DNA from: Chloroflexota bacterium
Lineage (GTDB): Bacteria > Chloroflexota > Limnocylindria > Limnocylindrales > CSP1-4
Assembly: GCA_013696945.1 (NCBI GenBank)
Contig: JACCXQ010000103.1
Location: 1 to 9,352, forward strand
DNA length: 9,352 nucleotides
Reading direction: 5' to 3'
Shown here piece by piece: positions 1 through 5,934 of the stretch (the stretch's first letter is position 1; every line of letters begins with the position of its first letter). A program made the translations under genes and the position numbers. The notes beneath the pieces are model-generated. The model was not told the origin of the DNA. It made no database searches and saw nothing but the letters and a program-made list of their open reading frames with translations.

Positions 1-1614
<1,614 letters not shown>

Positions 1615-1640
1615 GCCACGGGGTCCCATTGGCGACCAGC

Positions 1641-1769
1641 GACGATCTCGCGCCTCTCGCACCCCTTCATTCGTGCCTCTCGATCTGGACAGATGCTCAT
1701 GGGACAGGCACTAACGGGGGATCGGCCAACGTCCAGCGAGTCCGACGCCCGGCATCGAAGGCCGCCTGA
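1641..1769 (+). pseudogene. Relic of the 3' end of an XRE/PD-(D/E)XK gene
   Basis: Bases 1674-1769 read CLSIWTDAHGTG onward to a TGA. They align codon for codon, with no gap, to the last 31 codons and stop of the intact XRE-nuclease gene (4379-4474, CLSLWTDAHGAG onward). By hand count 20 of 31 residues and about 71 of 96 bases are identical. Differences fall 5, 5 and 15 at codon positions 1, 2 and 3, which indicates that the two diverged while coding. A weaker match with gaps (DD...LAP...) extends back to about 1641. Only about 60 bp separate this from the pyrG stop, so the HTH and nuclease domains are absent and there is no start codon context. I infer a decayed paralogue or the residue of a duplication or insertion. 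It is probably not expressed as a functional protein. Confidence 0.72.
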
Positions 1770-1819
1770 CCACGCGCAGCTGGGCATGGCGTGAGCTCCT
1801 CCGGCCTTGCGCTCGGGGG

Positions 1820-1993
1820 GTGCGCACTCGGCCCGATGGACGCGCAGCGAGATGGCCCAGTGGCCGTCTCACGCGCATAAGTCCGCTGCGAGCGCCTCAC
1901 CAGCTGCTAGCGACCAGCGGGCGAGCGCATGGCCATTCGTGGGCCCAGAGGCGGCCGTTTGCGCTCGTGGGGCGGGCGGATGGCCGGCGTCGG
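1820..1993 (+). repeat. Dispersed repeat, copy A (downstream flank of XRE 3' end)
   Basis: This 174-bp block aligns without gaps to 4546-4719 at about 66% nucleotide identity (hand count 114/174). Shared landmarks are the ACTCGGCC word at its start, GCCTCAC, TAGCGACC, ATGGCCA and GCCGTTTGCG near its end. Both copies lie downstream of the same XRE 3' end, 50 bp away here and 71 bp away in copy B. A GTG-started frame from 1820 is open for 58 codons and colinear with copy B. However, differences are spread evenly over codon positions (21, 21, 18), so selection for a protein is not evident. Copy A also contains both ATG candidates (1929, 1980) of the downstream beta-helix gene. Confidence 0.65.
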
Positions 1994-3173
1994 TGACGCT
2001 CTCCAGGCGGGGGCTGAGTCGCAGCCGCGGGCTGAGTCGCAGCCGCGGGCTGGGTCGCAGGCGGGGGCTGAGTCGCAGCCGCGGGCTGGGTCGCAGGGAG
2101 GGGCTGAGTCGCCGCGGAGCAGGCGCCGCTCGCTCGGCATAGCCGCGCTCGTACTGACCCTGGCGTTCGCACCGTTGGTCGCCTTTCTCTTCACGCTGTG
2201 GGGGACGTCACCCGAGGCGCCGGGAACGGCTGGCTCGGCGCGTCCGTCGATCGTCACCGCCCCGCCGCTGCCTTCCGGTATCGCCCCTGCGCGGCCGAGG
2301 GCAAGCCTCGACCCGCTGCCACCGCCGGGCGGACCCCCAGGAGGCACGGCGTATCATGTCGATTGCGATGCGGGCGACGACGACGCGTCCGGTGCCGACC
2401 CCGGAGCCGCCTGGCGCTCCCTCCGCCGCGCGTCGCGCGCCGACCTCCAGGCCGGCGACCATCTGCTCCTGCGTCGCGGTTGTCGCTGGGAAGGTCCACT
2501 CGCGGTCCGGTGGGCGGGCTCGGCGGAGCGGCCGGTCACCGTGTCGAGCTACGGATCAGGCGAGCGGCCGCTCATCGAGGATGCAGACGTCCAGGTCGAT
2601 GTCAGCGGCTCGCACTTGCTGATCGAGGGTCTCGCCCTCCGGACCCGACCGCCGCAGCGTGATCGGGGCTGCCTGGACCAGCCGGCTGGGCGGATCCTGG
2701 GGCTTCGCCTGCTTGACGGGTCGCACCACGTGACCGTTCGCGACATCGACGCACGTGGCTTCTTCACCGCCATCCGGATCGATCGGGGGTCGGCCTTCAA
2801 TCGGATCGTCGCGAACGAGCTCCACGACAACGACATGAAGAGCGAGGACCCCGAGTCAGACGCCGGCGCGATCGGCGTCGACGTCCAGGGAGACGACAAC
2901 GAGGTGGCCGCCAACCGCATCTCGGGCAGCGACGCCTGTTCGCAGCTGAACGTGCGCGACGGCTCGGTATCTCGATCTTCGGCGGGCAGCGCAACGTGGT
3001 CCATCACAACGTCTCCTGGGAGAACATCGACTTCATCGAGCTGGGGGATGCACGGACGGCCGACACGCTGGTCGCCTACAACCGTGACGCGTCCACGCTC
3101 GCGCGCGCGACCTTCCTCGTCGTCCACGGGCGCGGGCAGCGCTACGGGCCTACGGCACGGACGGTCGTGCTGA
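1929..3173 (+). CDS. Membrane-anchored beta-helix protein, N-terminal part (frameshifted)
   Basis: This is the first part of a gene that continues in another frame as the ORF ending at 3580. From ATG 1929 it shows a repeat-encoded stretch (about residues 27-61), a basic run RSRRRS, and one hydrophobic segment (about residues 69-91) that should act as a signal anchor. A Pro/Gly-rich linker follows, then from about residue 140 a region typical of right-handed parallel beta-helix proteins ([70 protein letters not shown]). The family holds carbohydrate-active and surface proteins; the substrate here is unknown. The true frame is lost at about 2965-2971, and everything after QLNVRDGS to the stop at 3173 is out-of-frame Ser/Thr-rich sequence. 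ATG 1980 is an alternative start. Neither start has a good ribosome binding site, and both lie in dispersed repeat copy A. There is no in-frame ATG or GTG between 1980 and the membrane segment. Confidence 0.75.
   Translation: MAIRGPRGGRLRSWGGRMAGVGDALQAGAESQPRAESQPRAGSQAGAESQPRAGSQGGAESPRSRRRSLGIAALVLTLAFAPLVAFLFTLWGTSPEAPGTAGSARPSIVTAPPLPSGIAPARPRASLDPLPPPGGPPGGTAYHVDCDAGDDDASGADPGAAWRSLRRASRADLQAGDHLLLRRGCRWEGPLAVRWAGSAERPVTVSSYGSGERPLIEDADVQVDVSGSHLLIEGLALRTRPPQRDRGCLDQPAGRILGLRLLDGSHHVTVRDIDARGFFTAIRIDRGSAFNRIVANELHDNDMKSEDPESDAGAIGVDVQGDDNEVAANRISGSDACSQLNVRDGSVSRSSAGSATWSITTSPGRTSTSSSWGMHGRPTRWSPTTVTRPRSRARPSSSSTGAGSATGLRHGRSC
2011..2112 (+). repeat. 18-bp tandem repeat, about 5.7 units
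   Basis: Units begin at 2011, 2029, 2047, 2065, 2083 and 2101 (the last partial). The unit is close to GGGCTGAGTCGCAGCCGC, with GGGCTGGGTCGC variants. Because 18 is a multiple of 3 the array stays in frame with the beta-helix ORF, where it encodes a low-complexity [11 protein letters not shown]ies just before the membrane segment. The units abut with no spacers, so this is a minisatellite-like array. It begins about 17 bp after dispersed repeat copy A ends. Confidence 0.9.
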
Positions 3174-3580
3174 ACAACACGACGTACCTCTCCGGCGCCG
3201 ATGGTCACGCGGTCTCGTGCACCGGCGGCTGCGGTCCCGACATCCTCAGCTTCCGCGACAACATCGTCTGGGCGGAGGATCGCGTCGGCCACTCCACGGA
3301 CGCATTCGACGAGGGCGGCAACATCTACTGGCGATCGAACGGCCGGCCGCGCATCTTCTTCGCGATCGACCCGTCTTCGCGCATCGCCGACCCCGGGTTC
3401 GTGGATCCGGGCGCCGGGGACCCGGCCACGGGCGACCTCCACCTCGTCGCCGGCAGCCCAGCCATCGACACGGGTTCTGGCCTCGCCGGGGTGCTCGGCT
3501 TCGCATCCGACGTGGACGGCGTGGCCGTGCCGCAGGGCGCCGGGCCGGACATCGGCGCCTACGAGTGGTCGGCTCCGTGA
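2996..3580 (+). CDS. Beta-helix protein, C-terminal part (same broken gene)
   Basis: This is the continuation of the preceding gene one frame over. The homologous reading extends upstream of GTG 2996: bases from 2966 read [20 protein letters not shown], which joins naturally to the QLNVRDGS of the first ORF if one base is missing. It contains further beta-helix turns ([31 protein letters not shown]). It ends with the tail common to many secreted beta-helix proteins: AGSPAIDTGSG, then DVDG, then AGPDIGAYEW, resembling the choice-of-anchor Q type C-terminus (recognised by pattern, not by search). There is no ribosome binding site ahead of 2996, so independent translation is unlikely. It is probably one gene with a recent frameshift or a sequencing/assembly error. 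Confidence 0.8.
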   Translation: MVHHNVSWENIDFIELGDARTADTLVAYNRDASTLARATFLVVHGRGQRYGPTARTVVLNNTTYLSGADGHAVSCTGGCGPDILSFRDNIVWAEDRVGHSTDAFDEGGNIYWRSNGRPRIFFAIDPSSRIADPGFVDPGAGDPATGDLHLVAGSPAIDTGSGLAGVLGFASDVDGVAVPQGAGPDIGAYEWSAP

Positions 3581-3594
3581 GCGGCTGGCGCGCC

Positions 3595-3669
3595 AGGTCG
3601 GCCGTCACGCCGAACGTCGGCCATGGAGCGCAACGTCGGCCATGGAGCGCTCGGTCGGCCATCGCGCGG
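3595..3669 (+). repeat. Four 18-19-bp direct repeats upstream of the XRE gene
   Basis: Two perfect 19-bp units (3613-3631 and 3632-3650, AACGTCGGCCATGGAGCGC) are flanked by degenerate units at 3595-3612 and 3651-3669. All four carry GTCGGCC followed by A/G and T. The spacing is close to two helical turns, and the array ends 70 bp before the start codon of a helix-turn-helix protein, as operator arrays often do. The ATGGAGC in each perfect unit also matches the start codon context of that gene (3740). Binding of the neighbouring regulator is only a hypothesis. Confidence 0.7.
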
Positions 3670-3739
3670 TAAGCATCTGTGAAGCAGCGCCGGCCGTCGG
3701 GATAACCGCCGGTGAAGCGGCCCCGCCCACGATGGCGCA

Positions 3740-4474
3740 ATGGAGCCGCATCGAGTCGGGCTCGCCTTCCGGGCGGTCCGCATCCGGAAGGGCTTGAGGC
3801 AGCAGGACGTCGCCGCGGCATCTGGCGTGTCGCGTTCTACCGTCTCGCGGATCGAACGTGGTGAGATGGAGGGCGTGCCCATCGGCGCGCTGCTCACGGT
3901 GGCTTCCGCGCTCGGTATCAGCGCCGACCTCCGACTTCGTTGGGCTGGGTCAGAGCTGGATCGCATGCTGAACGCTCGTCACGCGGCTCTCCACGAGTCC
4001 GTCGCGCGATCATTCCGGGACCTCAGCGACTGGGTCATCGCGCCGGAGGTCTCTTTCTCCGTCTACGGCGAGCGAGGTGTGATCGACCTCCTTGCGTGGC
4101 ACGGCCCGACCCGGTCGCTGATCGTCATCGAGCTCAAGACGGCCCTCGTGGACGTAAACGACCTGATGGGGTCGGTCGATCGAAAGCGACGCCTGGCACC
4201 ACGGGTGGGCAGGGAGCGGGGCTGGGATCCCGCCTCTGTGAGTGTCTGGGTCATCCTCGCCGGCGGACGGACCAACCGGCGGAAAGTGGCGGCTCATTCA
4301 GCCACGCTTCGTGCCGCCTTCCCAGATGACGGGCGGTCCGTCCGCCCTTGGCTCCGCGCACCCGTTAGAGCCATCTCGTGCCTCTCGCTGTGGACAGATG
4401 CTCATGGAGCGGGCGCAAAGAGAGGACTGGCCACGGTCCACCGTGTCCGCCGACGCGCGTCGAGGGTGGCTTGA
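3740..4474 (+). CDS. XRE-family HTH protein with PD-(D/E)XK nuclease-like domain
   Basis: The 244-residue protein has two parts. Residues 8-62 are a Cro/C1-type helix-turn-helix (RIRKGLRQQDVAAASGVSRS, then TVSRIERGEMEGVP). Residues about 100-175 look like a restriction-endonuclease-like fold, with Glu103 in PEVSF, Asp116 in YGERGVIDLLAWHG, and Glu131/Lys133 in LIVIELKT, the D...ExK pattern of the superfamily. I recall similar uncharacterised HTH proteins with a GERGxIDxLAWH motif in Actinobacteria and Chloroflexota; their function is unknown to me. Possible roles are DNA-binding regulator, nuclease or defence factor; a simple repressor that kept a dead nuclease fold is equally possible. The last 31 codons are repeated as a relic at 1674-1769. 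ATG 3740 has no visible Shine-Dalgarno sequence. GATAAC at 3701-3706 is a weak -10 candidate. Direct repeats precede the gene and dispersed repeat copy B follows it. Confidence 0.85.
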   Translation: MEPHRVGLAFRAVRIRKGLRQQDVAAASGVSRSTVSRIERGEMEGVPIGALLTVASALGISADLRLRWAGSELDRMLNARHAALHESVARSFRDLSDWVIAPEVSFSVYGERGVIDLLAWHGPTRSLIVIELKTALVDVNDLMGSVDRKRRLAPRVGRERGWDPASVSVWVILAGGRTNRRKVAAHSATLRAAFPDDGRSVRPWLRAPVRAISCLSLWTDAHGAGAKRGLATVHRVRRRASRVA

Positions 4475-4545
4475 GCGCGCGCATCCATCCCTTTGGCGCC
4501 GCGCATCGTTCCGCTTGGGCGCCCGGTCGGCCCTGAGCCCATGAC

Positions 4546-4719
4546 GTGCACACTCGGCCGGATGGCCAGCGATCCACTCGGCCCAGTGACCGAGTCCTGC
4601 GCCGCAGGCCTCTTCGGTTGCCTCACGAGCCGGTAGCGACCGCCACGCAACCGTATGGCCACGCAGACCGCCAAGCGGTGCCGTTTGCGACCGTGAGGCG
4701 AGAAGGTGGCCGGGATCGC
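4546..4719 (+). repeat. Dispersed repeat, copy B
   Basis: This is the partner of 1820-1993, aligned without gaps at about 66% identity and again preceded by the XRE-nuclease 3' end. CACTCGGCC occurs twice inside this copy (near 4550 and 4575). The 71 bp between the XRE stop and this block (4475-4545) show nothing I can identify. Similarity to copy A fades at about 4722, inside the first unit of the 75-bp tandem array. No ribosome binding site precedes the GTG at 4546, so I do not call a gene here. Confidence 0.65.
4576..4608 (+). other. Two adjacent short hairpins downstream of the XRE gene
   Basis: ACTCGG (4576-4581) pairs with CCGAGT (4590-4595) across an 8-base loop. CCTGC (4596-4600) then pairs with GCAGG (4604-4608) across 3 bases. 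CCTCTTCGGTTG follows, which is only weakly T-rich. This could end transcription of the XRE gene about 100 bp upstream, but the pairing is not kept in copy A, so it may be chance in GC-rich DNA. Confidence 0.3.
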
Positions 4720-4872
4720 GAGAAGATGGCCGAGAAGATGGCCGAGACGTCCCGGGACGGGCAGACGGGCCGCGGCCAGGTGGCGGGGATCGCGGGCAGG
4801 TGGCCGGGATCGCGAGAAGATGGCCGAGAAGATGGCCGAGACGTCCGGGACGGGCAGACGGGCCGCGGCCAG
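4705..4872 (+). repeat. 75-bp tandem duplication with internal 12-bp repeats
   Basis: Copy 1 is 4705-4779 (75 bp) and copy 2 is 4799-4872 (74 bp). They are identical except for one base (CCCGGG against CCGGG). The 19 bp between them (4780-4798) is a partial extra unit similar to the start of each copy (GTGGCSGGGATCGCG). Within each copy, ATGGCCGAG occurs twice 12 bp apart (4726, 4738; 4820, 4832). Near-perfect identity means recent duplication. An ORF crosses the array, but it is of arbitrary composition and I do not consider it a gene. Confidence 0.92.
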
Positions 4873-4873
4873 C

Positions 4874-4913
4874 ATCGGCTGCTAGCCGCGGGCGGATCGG
4901 CTGCTAGCCGCGG
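4874..4913 (+). repeat. Two 18-bp direct repeats, 22-bp period, each a small hairpin
   Basis: ATCGGCTGCTAGCCGCGG occurs perfectly at 4874-4891 and 4896-4913. Each contains CGGCT-GCT-AGCCG, a 5-bp inverted repeat with a 3-base loop. They lie directly after the 75-bp array and about 50 bp upstream of the transaldolase -10 candidate. The function is unknown; there is no T-tract. Confidence 0.85.
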
Positions 4914-4963
4914 CGTCGGTGGCGACCTTCACGGGCTGGAAACGGGGCCGGCGGCACCGGGCG

Positions 4964-4969
4964 GTAGAC
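4964..4969 (+). promoter_or_regulatory. Candidate -10 element for the transaldolase gene
   Basis: TAGACT lies 36 bp upstream of ATG 5006 and would start a leader of roughly 30 nt. The same eight bases TAGACTGG occur upstream of the M23 peptidase gene at 7271-7278, which raises confidence slightly. No good -35 is seen at 16-18 bp spacing. Confidence 0.45.
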
Positions 4970-5005
4970 TGGACCGGTCCCCCGAAACGACAGGAGCCAC
5001 CAGCC

Positions 5006-5704
5006 ATGAAGCTCTTTTTGGACACGGCCGATCTCGAGGAGATCCGCACCGTCGCGCGATGGGGTGTGCTCGACGGCGTGACCACCAACCCGACCCTCTA
5101 CGCCAAGGTCGGCGGCTCCTACGAGGAGATACTCCAGGAGGTCTGCCGCATCACGCCCGGCCCGGTCAGCGCCGAGGTCGTCGCGGACGACATCGACGGG
5201 ATGCTCAGCGAGGGTCGAGCATTCGCGAAGCTCGCGCCGAACATCGTGGTCAAGGTGCCCATGAGCGAGACCGGGCTCGAAGCCATCTCGCGCTTCGCTG
5301 ACGAGGGCATCAAGACGAACTGCACGCTCATCTTCACTGCCAACCAGGGGCTGCTCGCGGCGAAGGCCGGCGCGTCGCTCCTCTCGCCCTTCATCGGACG
5401 CCTGGACGACATCAACCAGGACGGCATGGAGGTCATCCGGGAGCTGGTCGGCATCGTCGAGATGCACGACCTGGATTCAGAGGTCCTGGCCGCCTCGATC
5501 CGCCACCCGCGCCACGTGACGGATGCCGCGCTGGCCGGATGCCACGTCGCCACGCTGCCATTCAAGGTGATGCAGCAGATGGTCCAGCATCCGCTCACCG
5601 AGAAAGGCATCAAGACGTTCCGCGAGGACTGGGAGAAGGCCCGGGCGATCATCGCCAAGACTGGCGACAAGGCCAAGGCCGCCGAGACGGTCACCCCGCG
5701 CTAG
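5006..5704 (+). CDS. tal: Transaldolase, short TalC/FSA family
   Basis: This 232-residue TIM-barrel enzyme moves a dihydroxyacetone unit between sugar phosphates in the non-oxidative pentose phosphate pathway. It begins MKLFLDTADLEEI. The Schiff-base lysine is Lys83 in VVKVPM. GVTTNPTL (residues 24-31) and NCTLIFTANQG (105-115) are family signatures. Glu57 in SAEVVA stands where E. coli fructose-6-phosphate aldolase has Gln59, and Phe110 where that enzyme has Tyr131; both point to transaldolase rather than aldolase activity. I chose ATG 5006 because AGGAG (4992-4996) sits 9 bases upstream and the family begins here; GTG 4919 would add a repeat-like, non-conserved extension and precedes the -10 candidate. 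It is slightly longer than the usual 214-222 residues because of a charged C-terminal tail. rho follows 230 bp downstream behind its own promoter. Confidence 0.94.
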   Translation: MKLFLDTADLEEIRTVARWGVLDGVTTNPTLYAKVGGSYEEILQEVCRITPGPVSAEVVADDIDGMLSEGRAFAKLAPNIVVKVPMSETGLEAISRFADEGIKTNCTLIFTANQGLLAAKAGASLLSPFIGRLDDINQDGMEVIRELVGIVEMHDLDSEVLAASIRHPRHVTDAALAGCHVATLPFKVMQQMVQHPLTEKGIKTFREDWEKARAIIAKTGDKAKAAETVTPR

Positions 5705-5712
5705 GTACTCCT

Positions 5713-5729
5713 GTCCGGCACTCCCGGAC
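5713..5729 (+). terminator. Small hairpin just after the transaldolase stop
   Basis: GTCCGG (5713-5718) pairs with CCGGAC (5724-5729) across CACTC, starting 9 bp after the stop codon. There is no T-tract after it, so it is at best a weak intrinsic terminator or a 3'-end stabilising hairpin. Confidence 0.35.
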
Positions 5730-5750
5730 CACCCCGCGTAGCTGCTGACT

Positions 5751-5775
5751 GAGCGGCGGTCGACCGGCGCCGCTC
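5751..5775 (+). other. 8-bp inverted repeat abutting the rho -35 element
   Basis: GAGCGGCG (5751-5758) pairs with CGCCGCTC (5768-5775) around a 9-base loop. The right arm ends exactly where TTGACC begins. It may terminate transaldolase transcription (no T-tract is present) or be an operator or upstream promoter element for rho. Confidence 0.5.
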
Positions 5776-5803
5776 TTGACCCGTCGCGTCCGGGTGCTAT
5801 CAT
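5776..5803 (+). promoter_or_regulatory. Strong promoter for rho (extended -10)
   Basis: TTGACC (5776-5781) is followed after 16 bp by TATCAT (5798-5803), preceded by TG at 5795-5796 as in extended -10 promoters. Each hexamer has one mismatch to the sigma-70 consensus. This is the best promoter match I noticed in the window. Transcription would start near 5810 and leave a leader of about 125 nt before rho ATG 5935. Confidence 0.75.
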
Positions 5804-5809
5804 CTGACC

Positions 5810-5934
5810 GTCCCCCGGACCTCCCCGACCAGGCCGACCACGCGCGTCGGACTCCCTGGCGGCGACCCATCACGAGGTCCCATCCCTTGCCTGCGCACCC
5901 GCAGCGCGGTGTGCCGGGCATCCGACAGGAACCC
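5810..5934 (+). promoter_or_regulatory. C-rich rho leader, candidate rut site for autoregulation
   Basis: The transcribed leader is rich in C and poor in G over most of its length; by hand about 50 C and 27 G in the 103 bases from 5804. It has many pyrimidine-C pairs (CCCCC, CTCCCC, TCCCATCCC). C-over-G leaders of this kind are where Rho loads, and rho genes in several bacteria are known to limit their own expression by Rho-dependent attenuation in the leader. The role here is inferred from composition only. Confidence 0.45.

Noticed and set aside
2011..2112. CRISPR array
   Set aside because: Units are contiguous without unique spacers, contain imperfect copies and have no cas genes nearby. 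The same applies to 3595-3669 and 4705-4913.
2958..2996. Programmed -1 ribosomal frameshift in the beta-helix gene
   Set aside because: No X-XXY-YYZ slippery site or stimulatory structure is seen at the junction, and the family is not known for it.
2549..3442. Minus-strand ORF opposite the beta-helix gene
   Set aside because: The + strand shows coherent beta-helix motifs on both sides of the frameshift; the antisense product is low-complexity and unrecognisable.
1674..4474. Insertion sequence or integrative element
   Set aside because: No transposase or integrase, terminal inverted repeats or short target-site duplication could be seen; the direct repeats are diverged gene 3' ends.
4546..5301. 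A + strand ORF running from dispersed repeat copy B through both tandem arrays into the transaldolase gene
   Set aside because: It overlaps tal in another frame, consists largely of tandem repeat translation, and has no ribosome binding site. The copy A/B comparison shows no third-position bias.
5776..5934. N-terminal extension of Rho starting at TTG 5776
   Set aside because: This segment contains the -35/-10 promoter and the leader; family alignment and the ribosome binding site support ATG 5935.
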